NCBI RefSeq assembly: GCF_000332115.1
Contig: NC_020156.1
Span: 868,001 to 932,000 of the forward strand
Direction: 5' to 3'
Origin: Nonlabens dokdonensis DSW-6
Lineage (GTDB): Bacteria > Bacteroidota > Bacteroidia > Flavobacteriales > Flavobacteriaceae
Length of the DNA: 64,000 nucleotides
The notes beneath the pieces were generated by a model. It searched no databases and was not told where the DNA came from. It saw only the letters and a list, made by a program, of their open reading frames with translations. Shown here one piece after another: positions 1 to 8,301 of the stretch. Numbering within the stretch: the first letter of the stretch is position 1; every line of letters begins with the position of its first letter. The position numbers were made by a program, and so were the translations under genes.

Positions 1-1907
1 TTATCGCTGGCGCTTATACTTAGTTTTTGTGCTTTCACTTCATCATCCACATCCTTTTTAAAAATATTAAAATCGCGGTATTCTTTATCTCCTATAACAT
101 TAGATAGCGCTAGCGCACATTTTAATTGGTTTAAATGCTTTTGCCAGGTAGCAGGCTTGGTTAGTTTAGTTTTATTTGCAGCCGATAGGTTCAACTCGTT
201 TTTCTCGCACCATTCTAGTAATTCGGCGGCGTGTTGTTTAGTGTTGGTGTATATACGTTCTCCATAGGTTTCAAATGCATATTGCATGGGTTCTTGTAAC
301 ACACGATCATAACGCAAGCTCTCGATACGTTCTGGCGTAAATTGTGCTTTGAGGCGTTTTGGTCGTTCTATTGTCGCTTTATAGTAGCCAAAATCTTCAT
401 TATCAAAAATTTGACTAGCAAGAGGCTGGTTTTCAGTTCGCTTTCGCGAAAGCGAACTCATATACACACTCGTGATTTCTTTTACATGTTCTGGTGCAAA
501 TTCACAGTTCTTGTTCCCTAAATTTTTGCGCAGTTTGCGGTACAGCTGTCCAGCATCAATCAATTGTACTTTACCTTTACGGTCAGTCGCTTTATTATTG
601 CTCAAAATCCAGATGTATGTGGTAATACCTGTGTTATAAAACAGGTTATTAGGCAATTGTACAATGGCTTCTAGCCAGTCGTTTTCTATGATATAACGAC
701 GTATGTTGCTCTCGCCACCACCAGCATCTCCAGTAAACAAACCACTACCGTTATGTACTGAGGCGATGCGCGTACCAGCTGGGCTTTGAGATAGGGATTT
801 CATTTTATCTACCATTTCCATAAGAAATAGTAACTGCCCATCGCTAGATCGTGGTATGGCATCTACCTCTTCTTCTACATTCCAGTAGTTCTTAAGACTG
901 ATTTTAAATCGTGGATCGATGATGTCTTTACCATCCTTAATATATTTTTGCTCACTGCTCCAGGACTTTCCATAAGGTGGATTAGATAGCATGAAGTCAA
1001 AGGTTTTTCCAGCAAACTCATCTGTAGAAAGAGTAGAGCCTACTTTTATGTTCTCTGGATCGTTACCTTTAATCATCATGTCTGACTTACAGATGGCATA
1101 GGTCTCGTCATTTATTTCTTTACCAAAAAGGTATACATCACCAGTGGCACGTATGGCGCCTTCTTCATCTTTGATAAAATTTTGACTCTCGGTAAGCATT
1201 CCACCACTACCACAGGCAGGATCATAGATGGTCATGACCTCTGGTAAATTATCTTTAATGGGATCAAAAATGATATGCGTCATCAGGTCGATTACCTCAC
1301 GCGGTGTGAAGTGCTCACCAGCCTCTTCATTATTCTCCTCATTAAATTTTCTAATGAGTTCTTCAAACACATAACCCATTCCTAGGTTAGAGAGTGCTGG
1401 TAGTTTTCGACCTTCTGGATCTTCTTTTTCAAAAGGCGTTACGTTAATGTACGGTGATGTGAACTTTTCTAACACATCCAGAAGTACATCTTTGGTCGCC
1501 ATGTGGCGCACCTGACTGCGCAGTTTAAATTTCTCAATGATTTCCTTTACATTAGGACTGAAACCGTTCAGGTAATCTTCAAAATTTGCTTGTAGTATTT
1601 GCTGGCTATTAGTCGCGGTGTCCTTTAACTTCTGTAAGGTATAGGTACTGGTATTATAAAACACATATCCAGAGGCTTCTCGCAATCCTACTTCATCCCA
1701 TTCTGTAAAGCCAGCTTCATCACGTTGAAACGCTAGTTCTTCAAGCACGGCATCTTTAGTAGGTTCTAATAATGCATCTAGACGTCGCAAAACAATCATG
1801 GGTAAAATTACGTCACGGTATTTACCGCGGACGTAAACGTCACGCAGGCAGTCGTCTGCAATGGACCATATAAAGGATACTAATTTATTGTGGGATGATT
1901 TATTCAT
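1..1907 (-). CDS. hsdM: Type I restriction-modification methylase subunit HsdM, 3' end outside window
   Basis: The frame opens with ATG at 1907 and is still open at base 1, so about 635 N-terminal residues are visible and the C-terminus is missing. It starts MNKSSHNKLVSF and then has the HsdM N-terminal helical domain. The SAM-binding motif DPACGSGG begins near residue 229 and the N6-adenine methylase motif NPPY is near residue 309. HsdM methylates adenine in the recognition site together with HsdS and supports HsdR cleavage; those partners would lie to the left, outside the window. The visible part is already longer than classical E. coli HsdM (529 aa), so this is the long form. Palindrome copy 439-454 lies inside the reading frame. 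Identity is secure; activity cannot be judged from a fragment. Confidence 0.93.
   Translation of the reverse strand, partial: MNKSSHNKLVSFIWSIADDCLRDVYVRGKYRDVILPMIVLRRLDALLEPTKDAVLEELAFQRDEAGFTEWDEVGLREASGYVFYNTSTYTLQKLKDTATNSQQILQANFEDYLNGFSPNVKEIIEKFKLRSQVRHMATKDVLLDVLEKFTSPYINVTPFEKEDPEGRKLPALSNLGMGYVFEELIRKFNEENNEEAGEHFTPREVIDLMTHIIFDPIKDNLPEVMTIYDPACGSGGMLTESQNFIKDEEGAIRATGDVYLFGKEINDETYAICKSDMMIKGNDPENIKVGSTLSTDEFAGKTFDFMLSNPPYGKSWSSEQKYIKDGKDIIDPRFKISLKNYWNVEEEVDAIPRSSDGQLLFLMEMVDKMKSLSQSPAGTRIASVHNGSGLFTGDAGGGESNIRRYIIENDWLEAIVQLPNNLFYNTGITTYIWILSNNKATDRKGKVQLIDAGQLYRKLRKNLGNKNCEFAPEHVKEITSVYMSSLSRKRTENQPLASQIFDNEDFGYYKATIERPKRLKAQFTPERIESLRYDRVLQEPMQYAFETYGERIYTNTKQHAAELLEWCEKNELNLSAANKTKLTKPATWQKHLNQLKCALALSNVIGDKEYRDFNIFKKDVDDEVKAQKLSISASD
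439..454. repeat. Dispersed palindrome CGCTTTCGCGAAAGCG, copy 1 (in hsdM)
   Basis: Perfect 16-bp palindrome. Flanking symmetry extends it to 22 bp at 436-457. It lies inside hsdM, in the LSRKR frame on the minus strand. Confidence 0.9.
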
Positions 1908-1959
1908 AGGTTATAGTTCTGGTAGTGTAGTTCTCAAAGTTAGGGAAACGGCAAGCTAG

Positions 1960-2541
1960 TTATAAATTTAAATCTTGTAAAATTTGCTGTGCTACAGGAT
2001 TTCCTTCTTCATATTTACTAATCGATTTTTTGCTTTTATTTAATAGGATCATGTTTAATTCTTGCTCGCGTTTTTTTAATTCTTGGATAAGAGCCGTTTC
2101 TACTTTTAAAGTTTGTCTTCTCAACAATTTATGATGTTCATAATTATCGTGATTGCGATCTTTTACTTCTTCTAAATATTCAAAATCATTGAGCTTAAAA
2201 GAATGATTTTCGATAGTTTTATTTGAGATCCAATTTTCAAATTTTTCACGTTTTACTCTTGGCTCATAATTATCCCATCCTAATTCATTTACAATTCCAT
2301 TAAAAAGCTGATTTTGAGTACTCGAAGAGTAACCTAAATGTGCAGCAATACGATAAAACGACGCTCGCGCAGATAGGTGTTTTGCATCACCAGTCTGACC
2401 TATATAAATATACTTATGCTGTTCATCTCTTATGATAATTACATATACGGCATAAGCACTTACTAGATCTTTACCTTGTATGGTGATGTGATTATGTTCT
2501 TGAATGTTTATGGTATCGTTATTCGTATCTATATTACTTGA
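1960..2541 (-). CDS. GIY-YIG-like nuclease ORF with no canonical start codon
   Basis: An open frame of about 190 codons runs from just after an in-frame TGA (2542-2544) to TAA at 1960-1962. It contains no ATG, GTG or TTG before residue ~150. The translation is clearly protein-like: AYAVYVIIIRDEQ, then YIYIGQTGD, then RASFYRIAAHLG. This matches the two-part GIY-YIG core (here VYV...YIG) followed by a conserved Arg/His helix, so a small endonuclease is likely. The C-terminal half is charged and helical and ends QQILQDLNL. It overlaps the end of the VWA gene by 8 bp, which suggests translational coupling, perhaps from ATA, ACG or ATT between 2505 and 2532. A lost start codon or sequencing error is the alternative. 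It sits between the VWA gene and hsdM in one minus-strand run. Confidence 0.6.
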   Translation of the reverse strand, partial: SSNIDTNNDTINIQEHNHITIQGKDLVSAYAVYVIIIRDEQHKYIYIGQTGDAKHLSARASFYRIAAHLGYSSSTQNQLFNGIVNELGWDNYEPRVKREKFENWISNKTIENHSFKLNDFEYLEEVKDRNHDNYEHHKLLRRQTLKVETALIQELKKREQELNMILLNKSKKSISKYEEGNPVAQQILQDLNL

Positions 2542-4384
2542 TCATCACTTTTAAACCCTTGACCAGTTCCATTAAACTACCGCTACTACCATCTACCGTC
2601 CAGAGATTATCACACCAATCCATACTGCCCCAAGAACTACCTCCTATATTCATACAGTGGAATCTGTTTTTCTTCTTTTGCAGTTTTTGGACTTCTTTGA
2701 TTCGCTGCTCGTTTAGAGATGGGAAAACACCATCAGTAATCATTAATAAATCAGCATTTTTATAAGTATCAGATTTCATGGTATCGATAGCATATTCTAA
2801 TGCTGGATCGATGTCCGTACCACCATGGAAACTATGCCCTAAAAATCTAGCTAGTTGCGCGATGTCCATGGTTTTGGTATTCAACTCTATTGTTTTAATG
2901 CTTGTAGAAAATGAAATGATCGTCATAGGTCTATCGTCCTTTGAGGCTTCTTTTGCAATGGCTAGCGCGATGAGCTTTGCCATTAACTCTGGTGTACCGT
3001 GCATACTACCACTAGTATCTACCGCTATAAGAAAAGGCCCTTTATCTTGCGGTATTTCTTTATCTACTGTAATCGTACGGTTTTCTTGAAACTGAGTGGT
3101 ATTTCTATCAATTAACTCTAAGGTTTGAATTTTCTTTTCGGCAAATTTCTTTAGAAATATATCTTCTGTTTCTGGTGTTTCAAGGAGCGCCATCTCGCCT
3201 GGTAATGCATAATTGAGATCATTACTTTCTTTGATACCCATTACCTCAGCCTTACCATGTGGATTAATGACATCTTCAGGTCTGAAGAACATTTCTTGCA
3301 TTTCTTCTTTCTCAACGGCAATTCCTGCCAGTCTCAATCGGCCTAAAAGTGCTGCCAGCTCTTTTACATGTTTATTTTCTTCTAGTAAAGCGGCATATTT
3401 CTCAATGGCATCCGTGTCCATTTCTTGCCATAATCCATTTGATAAATCCCATAATCTACCTGGTGGTAAAATTTCCTTAAGAATAGGATTGAGCTTTTTC
3501 ATGAGGTCTAAGATCTTCTTCACATGCTCCTCTAATCGTTGCACCAGTTCTTTTCTCCATTCATCTATGGCATCAATTTCTGCCTGCATCGCTGCTAGAT
3601 CTAATTGCTCTTCTAGGTTTTTGATGCGTTCATTTTTTAAGCGATCAATTTCTTTTTGAGAAGTAGATTGAGGTAAAGCGATGATTTTTTTAAATTGTTG
3701 ATCTAGTTTATTGAGGTCTATCTGTCTTTTCTTATACTTTTCTCTAATAAAGTCTTTATGTCTATTATTTTGCTTCCAGTACTTTTCAAAGTATGTGTAA
3801 CTATACCGATTAAGATCATCGATTAGTTGATCCTCCTTTGTGGTAATACCTGCATTGCTTAATTGAGCAGCGAGAGCTGTATTTGAAATAGGCTTCTGTT
3901 GCTTTTTCCATATGGCTATTAAATCGTTTTGAAAGTTTTTTATTTGTTCTGTTCTAGACGTTTGTAAGTCGTTGTCTTTTGTGGCAATTTCTTCATTATG
4001 GATTGTATACTCTTTTGATACAGGAATATTGTTTACGCTTTCGCGAAAGCGTAATTCCTTACCATCTTTCCACTGCTGTAATAATTCTCGATCTTCCTGA
4101 AATTGATCTTCTATTTCTTCAGGTGGCGATTCTTCCAAAGCCTTTAATATCTCTTCAGTGATTTGATCTTTAAATGAAGCATCTTCTTTCAATAAACTTC
4201 TAATAGCCCTATTACTCAAAAACTCTTGTAACAAAGATCGTGTAGAGTCAATCAATACTGATTTCTCTTGTGAAATTAAACGCCATTTATCTATGGTCGC
4301 AACAATTTCTGATCGTTGTTCTCTATTATAAAGAACACCAAAGTCAAGAAAGTCTTGCAGTTGTTCTTTACTTGAGCTTGTCAT
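2534..4384 (-). CDS. viaA: ViaA-like VWA-domain protein (partner of RavA)
   Basis: 616 aa, somewhat longer than E. coli ViaA (483 aa). The N-terminal ~400 residues are charged, helical and coiled-coil-like. The C-terminal VWA domain has an intact MIDAS metal site: AVDTSGSMHG near residue 454, the GGTDIDPAL threonine, and MITDGVFPS. ViaA works with the MoxR-family ATPase RavA as a metal-binding adaptor; the E. coli pair is linked to respiratory complexes and aminoglycoside sensitivity. Here the start codon lies inside the 3' end of the ravA-like gene (17-bp overlap), so the two are translationally coupled. The long N-terminal extension is unlike the E. coli protein, so the target may differ. 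Palindrome copy 4036-4051 is inside the coding sequence. Confidence 0.8.
   Translation of the reverse strand: MTSSSKEQLQDFLDFGVLYNREQRSEIVATIDKWRLISQEKSVLIDSTRSLLQEFLSNRAIRSLLKEDASFKDQITEEILKALEESPPEEIEDQFQEDRELLQQWKDGKELRFRESVNNIPVSKEYTIHNEEIATKDNDLQTSRTEQIKNFQNDLIAIWKKQQKPISNTALAAQLSNAGITTKEDQLIDDLNRYSYTYFEKYWKQNNRHKDFIREKYKKRQIDLNKLDQQFKKIIALPQSTSQKEIDRLKNERIKNLEEQLDLAAMQAEIDAIDEWRKELVQRLEEHVKKILDLMKKLNPILKEILPPGRLWDLSNGLWQEMDTDAIEKYAALLEENKHVKELAALLGRLRLAGIAVEKEEMQEMFFRPEDVINPHGKAEVMGIKESNDLNYALPGEMALLETPETEDIFLKKFAEKKIQTLELIDRNTTQFQENRTITVDKEIPQDKGPFLIAVDTSGSMHGTPELMAKLIALAIAKEASKDDRPMTIISFSTSIKTIELNTKTMDIAQLARFLGHSFHGGTDIDPALEYAIDTMKSDTYKNADLLMITDGVFPSLNEQRIKEVQKLQKKKNRFHCMNIGGSSWGSMDWCDNLWTVDGSSGSLMELVKGLKVMIK
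4036..4051. repeat. Dispersed palindrome, copy 2 (in viaA-like gene)
   Basis: CGCTTTCGCGAAAGCG, symmetric out to 4033-4054. It is read as LRFRES in the VWA gene. Confidence 0.9.
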
Positions 4385-5897
4385 AATTTACCTTAATTTG
4401 AGCGAGTTGTTTTTCGAGCGCTTTAGTCTGAGATTTTAATTTAGATAAAGGATGATCCAGCATACTAGTAAGATGCTGTGATACAAATAGATTATCAAAC
4501 GTATCCTTATTCTCTAAGATGTTGGAAGACTTTAGAAGCTTTTGAAACTCCTTAGTCAGAGATTTATGATTTTCTAGAATGTTTTTAGAGATGACGTCGT
4601 TGGGTTTTTTACGAGTTTTTTTCTTAACGTTCTCCTTTATCATCTGAATTCTGTATGAAATGAAATCATTATTCCAAGAGTTAAGTCTTTTGTGTAAAAC
4701 ATTTTTACCATACTTCTTAAAATCTCCACGGAATGCTCTGTTTCCATCATAGTAATATAACTGTTCAAAAAATGTAGTCAATTGATCCCAATCTTCTTTT
4801 TGTATCGCTATATCATCTGTAGGGTTTTCTTTAGCTACAAACTCGATATAAGTGCTATCATCTATTTCTCTTTCAACCAATACCTCTTTGGTAAGTTCTT
4901 CAAAAAAGGTGGTTTTTTCTACTACCATAGTTTTGAACCTTTCTATTTTACTGGTCCAATCTGCAAGGTCAGATTGCCCTTCTAGACCATGATTTAAAAT
5001 AGCTTCTGTAACAAAATCGAGAACTCTATTCTCTTGAGAAGGATGATCCCAAATCATGTGGCGTATCAAAAAACAATCTGTTGCGTCTATTGCCTTACGA
5101 TCATTCAGGTAAGCAGAGGTTTTAAGGATTTCAATGATCTTTTTCCATCGCCTGTCGGACACATAAATCTTGTGTTCGTTGATAGCGTCATTATTATAGA
5201 GATTGATGTAGTTTTTAATTTTTAATACTACATCTACTACGTGTATCAATACTTTTACTTGACTTGCCTTTTTCCTATGCATTTCATAGTCACGCGTTGA
5301 CAGTTGTAATTTGGGGTCAATTTTAAAATCTGTTTGCGGCGCATTCATCAAGTAATCACTAAACTGAGACTGACCAGCAATATTTTTTACAGAAATACGT
5401 ACAATGAAACGATCCCATAAGGCTTCCAGCCCTTGACCTTGATCGGGCAACTCATTACTTGCCGCGATTAATCCTTTGAGTGGAACTTTAATATCTTTAC
5501 TACCATTGCGATATAGCTTTTCATTGATAATAGTTAATAATGTATTTTGAATGGAAGGACCAGCTTTCCATATCTCATCTAAAAAAGCAATGTCTGCATC
5601 TGGTAAATAACCTTTTACAGCTCTTTCATAGGTATCTGACTTTAGTTTAGAAATTGCCACAGGACCAAAAATCTCATCTGGTGTACTGAATCTATTCATT
5701 AGGTATTCAAATGCCGTAGCGTCTTTAAATACTTCTTTAATTCTGCGAGCAATCAAACTTTTTGCAACTCCTGGTTTTCCTAATAAAAATATACTCTGTC
5801 CTGAAAGAACGGTAAGCAAGGTTAGACGTATAGCTTGCTCTCTTTCATAGAGATCTTTATTTAAGGCGCCCAATAAGTCTTCAAAATGTTTTCTCAT
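4368..5897 (-). CDS. ravA: RavA-like MoxR-family AAA+ ATPase
   Basis: 509 aa, matching E. coli RavA in length (498 aa) and landmarks. YEREQAIRLTLL is followed by Walker A GKPGVAKS (residues 40-47), then FSTPDEIFGP, Walker B FLDEIWKAGP (D107-E108), sensor region AASNELPDQ and the conserved SDRRWKK segment. MoxR ATPases remodel or activate protein complexes with a VWA partner, here the overlapping downstream gene. The C-terminal ~200 residues are lysine-rich and helical and diverge from E. coli. A 45-aa ORF ends 4 bp upstream, so the operon probably begins there. Whether the pair serves respiration or stress, as in enterobacteria, or belongs to the adjacent restriction locus cannot be told from sequence. 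Confidence 0.85.
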   Translation of the reverse strand: MRKHFEDLLGALNKDLYEREQAIRLTLLTVLSGQSIFLLGKPGVAKSLIARRIKEVFKDATAFEYLMNRFSTPDEIFGPVAISKLKSDTYERAVKGYLPDADIAFLDEIWKAGPSIQNTLLTIINEKLYRNGSKDIKVPLKGLIAASNELPDQGQGLEALWDRFIVRISVKNIAGQSQFSDYLMNAPQTDFKIDPKLQLSTRDYEMHRKKASQVKVLIHVVDVVLKIKNYINLYNNDAINEHKIYVSDRRWKKIIEILKTSAYLNDRKAIDATDCFLIRHMIWDHPSQENRVLDFVTEAILNHGLEGQSDLADWTSKIERFKTMVVEKTTFFEELTKEVLVEREIDDSTYIEFVAKENPTDDIAIQKEDWDQLTTFFEQLYYYDGNRAFRGDFKKYGKNVLHKRLNSWNNDFISYRIQMIKENVKKKTRKKPNDVISKNILENHKSLTKEFQKLLKSSNILENKDTFDNLFVSQHLTSMLDHPLSKLKSQTKALEKQLAQIKVNYDKLK

Positions 5898-5901
5898 GCA
5901 A

Positions 5902-6039
5902 CTACTTTTTCCCTTTTTGATTAGGGTTTAGCTGCTTACCCCTATTTCCCTGCGCCTTATCATAAGCCTTATTAGTACCTGATGTTCCTTTGTTTTTATT
6001 TACTTGATTTGAATTGTTGTTATTGTTTTTTTGAGCCAT
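5902..6039 (-). CDS. 45-aa Asn/Lys-rich small protein upstream of RavA
   Basis: ATG at 6039, TAG at 5902-5904. It starts MAQKNNNNNSNQV, passes through KGTSGTNKAYDKAQGNRGK and ends with a lysine tail. It is very hydrophilic, low in complexity, probably disordered, and has no cysteine or membrane segment. It lies 4 bp upstream of the ravA-like ATG and downstream of a terminator hairpin, so it is probably the first gene of the RavA-ViaA transcript. I recognise no family; it could be a leader peptide or a small basic partner of the ATPase. Confidence 0.55.
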   Translation of the reverse strand: MAQKNNNNNSNQVNKNKGTSGTNKAYDKAQGNRGKQLNPNQKGKK

Positions 6040-6049
6040 GGTATTATTT

Positions 6050-6112
6050 TAAAAATTAAAAAACCCTAAAACGCACTGATCCAATGATGTAGGAAAAAGA
6101 GTGTTTTAGGGG
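6050..6112 (-). terminator. Rho-independent terminator after the EcsC-family operon
   Basis: The inverted repeat CCCTAAAACGCACT (6064-6077) pairs with AGTGTTTTAGGGG (6100-6112), with one bulge. On the minus strand it is followed by a T-rich run (6063-6050). It separates the six-gene operon from the RavA-ViaA operon. Confidence 0.7.
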
Positions 6113-6197
6113 ATTGTGAATATAAGAAATTGTACGTTTTTATTTGAAACCTAACACTCAAAAAAAGAAACACCCATAATAAATTTAGATACAGTTC

Positions 6198-6837
6198 CTA
6201 TCTACCACTGTAGTATTTAATTGCAAAACTGCCCACAACTCTAGTACTGAAATAATCGAATCCAAATCCTATAGGAGCGCCTAGTAAAGGAACCATTTTG
6301 GTAAAACTAGTCAAGGATTTCTCGCCAGCTTTAGTAATAATTTTTTGTGGAACAACTTTCCATATTTTTTTCATTACTTCCACGGTAACCTTTTTCTGTA
6401 TAGCTTTTTTTTGTAATTTCTTTAGAAGCTACCACACCTACTGTTTTTAACGCTTCTTTTGCAGAATTCCCTGCTAGTATTAAATAAACATCAGTTTTAA
6501 GATCTGCTGTATTGTGCGTCTGTCCATAAACATGAGCAATCGCAAAAGCTAGTCCTATTTGAATTTTCCAAGATGCAATTAAATCAACTGGTACAGTAAT
6601 AGGTAAAGTAATTAAACCTCCTATTCCTGTAGCAGCGCCTACTAATCCATTTTTAAAGGACTTTCTATTCCTTATTTTTTTAGCAAGTTTTTCATTTGAT
6701 ATACTAGGATTTTGCTCACGTAATTTTGCAACATATCCCTCGATATATGATTTGTTTGCGCCTAAAAAAGTTTCAATGTATTGCTCGATCCAAAGAGCAA
6801 CTTTGCCTTTATCTTCTTCTATGATTTGCTTTGACAT
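6198..6837 (-). pseudogene. EcsC-family protein, split by a one-base A-run frameshift
   Basis: Two adjacent frames together make one EcsC-like protein. The N-terminal part starts at ATG 6837 (AAGGA-type site just upstream) and has NGLVGAATGIGGLITLPITV, typical of the EcsC glycine-rich membrane-associated region. The C-terminal part continues MKKIWKVVPQKIITKAGEK to VVGSFAIKYYSGR. The frame breaks at a run of eight T on the plus strand (6405-6412). With seven, the protein reads EITKKAIQKKVTVEVMKKIW without interruption. EcsC proteins are peripheral membrane proteins of poorly known function. The break may be a real lesion, slippage-based phase variation or a sequencing error. It is the last gene of the operon. 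Confidence 0.75.
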
Positions 6838-6839
6838 AA

Positions 6840-6938
6840 TTAATCCTTTATTGGACCAGTGGAACATTCACAATCATTAAAATTCTCTCCACAACTCGCA
6901 CAAACTTTACTCTTTTTACTTTCTGGGTATTTTTTCAT
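6840..6938 (-). CDS. 32-aa four-cysteine micro-protein (zinc-ribbon-like)
   Basis: ATG at 6938, TAA at 6840-6842. The sequence contains CASCGENFNDCEC, a CxxC plus CxC arrangement that could bind one zinc ion, between a lysine-rich N-terminus and an acidic end. It ends 2 bp before the ATG of the EcsC-family gene and contains that gene's ribosome-binding site, so coupled translation is plausible. It resembles the short zinc-ribbon leaders seen beside other Bacteroidetes genes, but I recognise no named family. Confidence 0.55.
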   Translation of the reverse strand: MKKYPESKKSKVCASCGENFNDCECSTGPIKD

Positions 6939-6973
6939 GTAATCAATTTTTATATAATATATTTTAAGAAGAA

Positions 6974-7339
6974 TTAATCCAAATCTGGCGCACAAGGCGA
7001 GTTATCTCCATAAGGTTCTATATAACTCCAAAATGCTTTTCCTGCGCTATCCAGATAGTTCAAAGAGTAGTTATACTTTGTATTAGACCCTACTTGATAT
7101 AAGTACTCACTACAGCCATAAGAGTATTTGCTCTTAAAACAAACTACGGCAAAATATATGGTGCTGTAATCTATTGTAGCTTCATAGAAAGTAACTTGAG
7201 ATATCGCTGTACTTAATGGACTACTGTAGGTAGAGCCATAATAATTATCTTCTAAATATTCAATTTGCTCTTCACAGGATTGTGAGAACACCAGGCTTGA
7301 TAAAAACAAGAATGTAATGGTGGTAAGAATAGTTTTCAT
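6974..7339 (-). CDS. Small secreted protein, KTSC-domain-like
   Basis: 121 aa. A clear signal peptide (MKTILTTITFLFLSSLVFSQ, cleavage probably after SQ) is followed by a ~100-residue domain. The segment YEATIDYSTIYFAVVCF...EYLYQVG...AGKAFWSYIEPY follows the pattern of the KTSC domain: a beta strand, a second strand with YxY, then a serine/alanine-glycine helix. Four cysteines suggest periplasmic disulfides. It starts 6 bp after the VWA-like lipoprotein gene in the same operon. The KTSC match is by eye and weak; function unknown. Confidence 0.6.
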   Translation of the reverse strand: MKTILTTITFLFLSSLVFSQSCEEQIEYLEDNYYGSTYSSPLSTAISQVTFYEATIDYSTIYFAVVCFKSKYSYGCSEYLYQVGSNTKYNYSLNYLDSAGKAFWSYIEPYGDNSPCAPDLD

Positions 7340-7345
7340 AGCGTT

Positions 7346-8283
7346 TTATTTGAGTATAAAATCTTTGATGACTTTGTCCATATTAGCAGGAAGACCTGCT
7401 GTTTTAATCTCATACTTCTCAACTCCCATAGCATCAAACCATTCACTCCAATATTTCCTTATAACATCTTCTTCATACGGATTTTTACTATCTGGATTAA
7501 TTCCTAAAACTAAAACTTCTAAATTATCGAGACCTTGCGTCGCAGGAATAAATCCATAATTATCATCATTAAACTTCTCTTCCCATTTACTAGTATTTAA
7601 ACCATTTGCTCTAATCGTTTGAGGTGTTATATAGGTACTTTTATTGTCTTCTTTAAACTTAGTATCCTTATGATAGATGTAGCCGTCAGTCAACACAACT
7701 AATATGTTACGGTGATCTTTTTCTACACAATAATCTTTAACTTTAGTTTTAAAGAATTTCCAAGTATCAGAACCTATATATTTATCACTGCTATTGCTAG
7801 TTTATATATTTCAACTGGCATAGAATCATAAACCTTTCGAACTTCATCAATTTTATTTAGAGTAGTTGTTTTTCTAGTAAAAGAATATTTTAAATTACTG
7901 GACATTTTATTTATACTTTGATTTAAAGGCTCAGGATCAAAGAAGACTTGAATTTTATCATTCATTAATCGGACCTTTTTTCCTCTCAAATGAGAATAAA
8001 AAGCAGTAGATACAGATTTTATGTATGCTGCATCACGTTCATAAAACTCCATTGTGGGGTTAGGATATTTTTCTGGATTAATTCTATCTGATAAGTCAAG
8101 AAGAAAACTAATATTAAGATTTTCAGTCCCAGTACTAGTCTTTTCAATTAACAGTTCATCTAAAGCTAGAGAAGAATCAAGATCATCATTTTCAGTATCT
8201 TTCTTACAACTAGTGAGTAAAAAAGAAATTAAAATGAATGAGAAGAAAAAACAATCCCTATTAATGCATTTATAAATTTTCAT
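7346..8283 (-). pseudogene. VWA-like lipoprotein split by a one-base frameshift
   Basis: The upstream part (from ATG 8283) has a lipoprotein signal ending LLTSC, then NISFLLDLSDRINPEK, like the first strand and metal-site loop of a VWA domain. The downstream part reads RNILVVLTDGYIYHKD, like the VWA TDG loop, and ends at 7346. The first frame hits TAG near 7774. Adding one A to the AAA at 7801-7803 (minus strand) gives a continuous reading, VEIYKTSNSSDKYIGSDTWK, so the original gene is about 312 codons. The lipobox suggests a membrane-anchored periplasmic or surface protein. Sequencing error and real inactivation cannot be distinguished. It follows the membrane coiled-coil gene by 18 bp. Confidence 0.75.
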
Positions 8284-8301
8284 ATTTGGTTTAAATTATT
8301 A

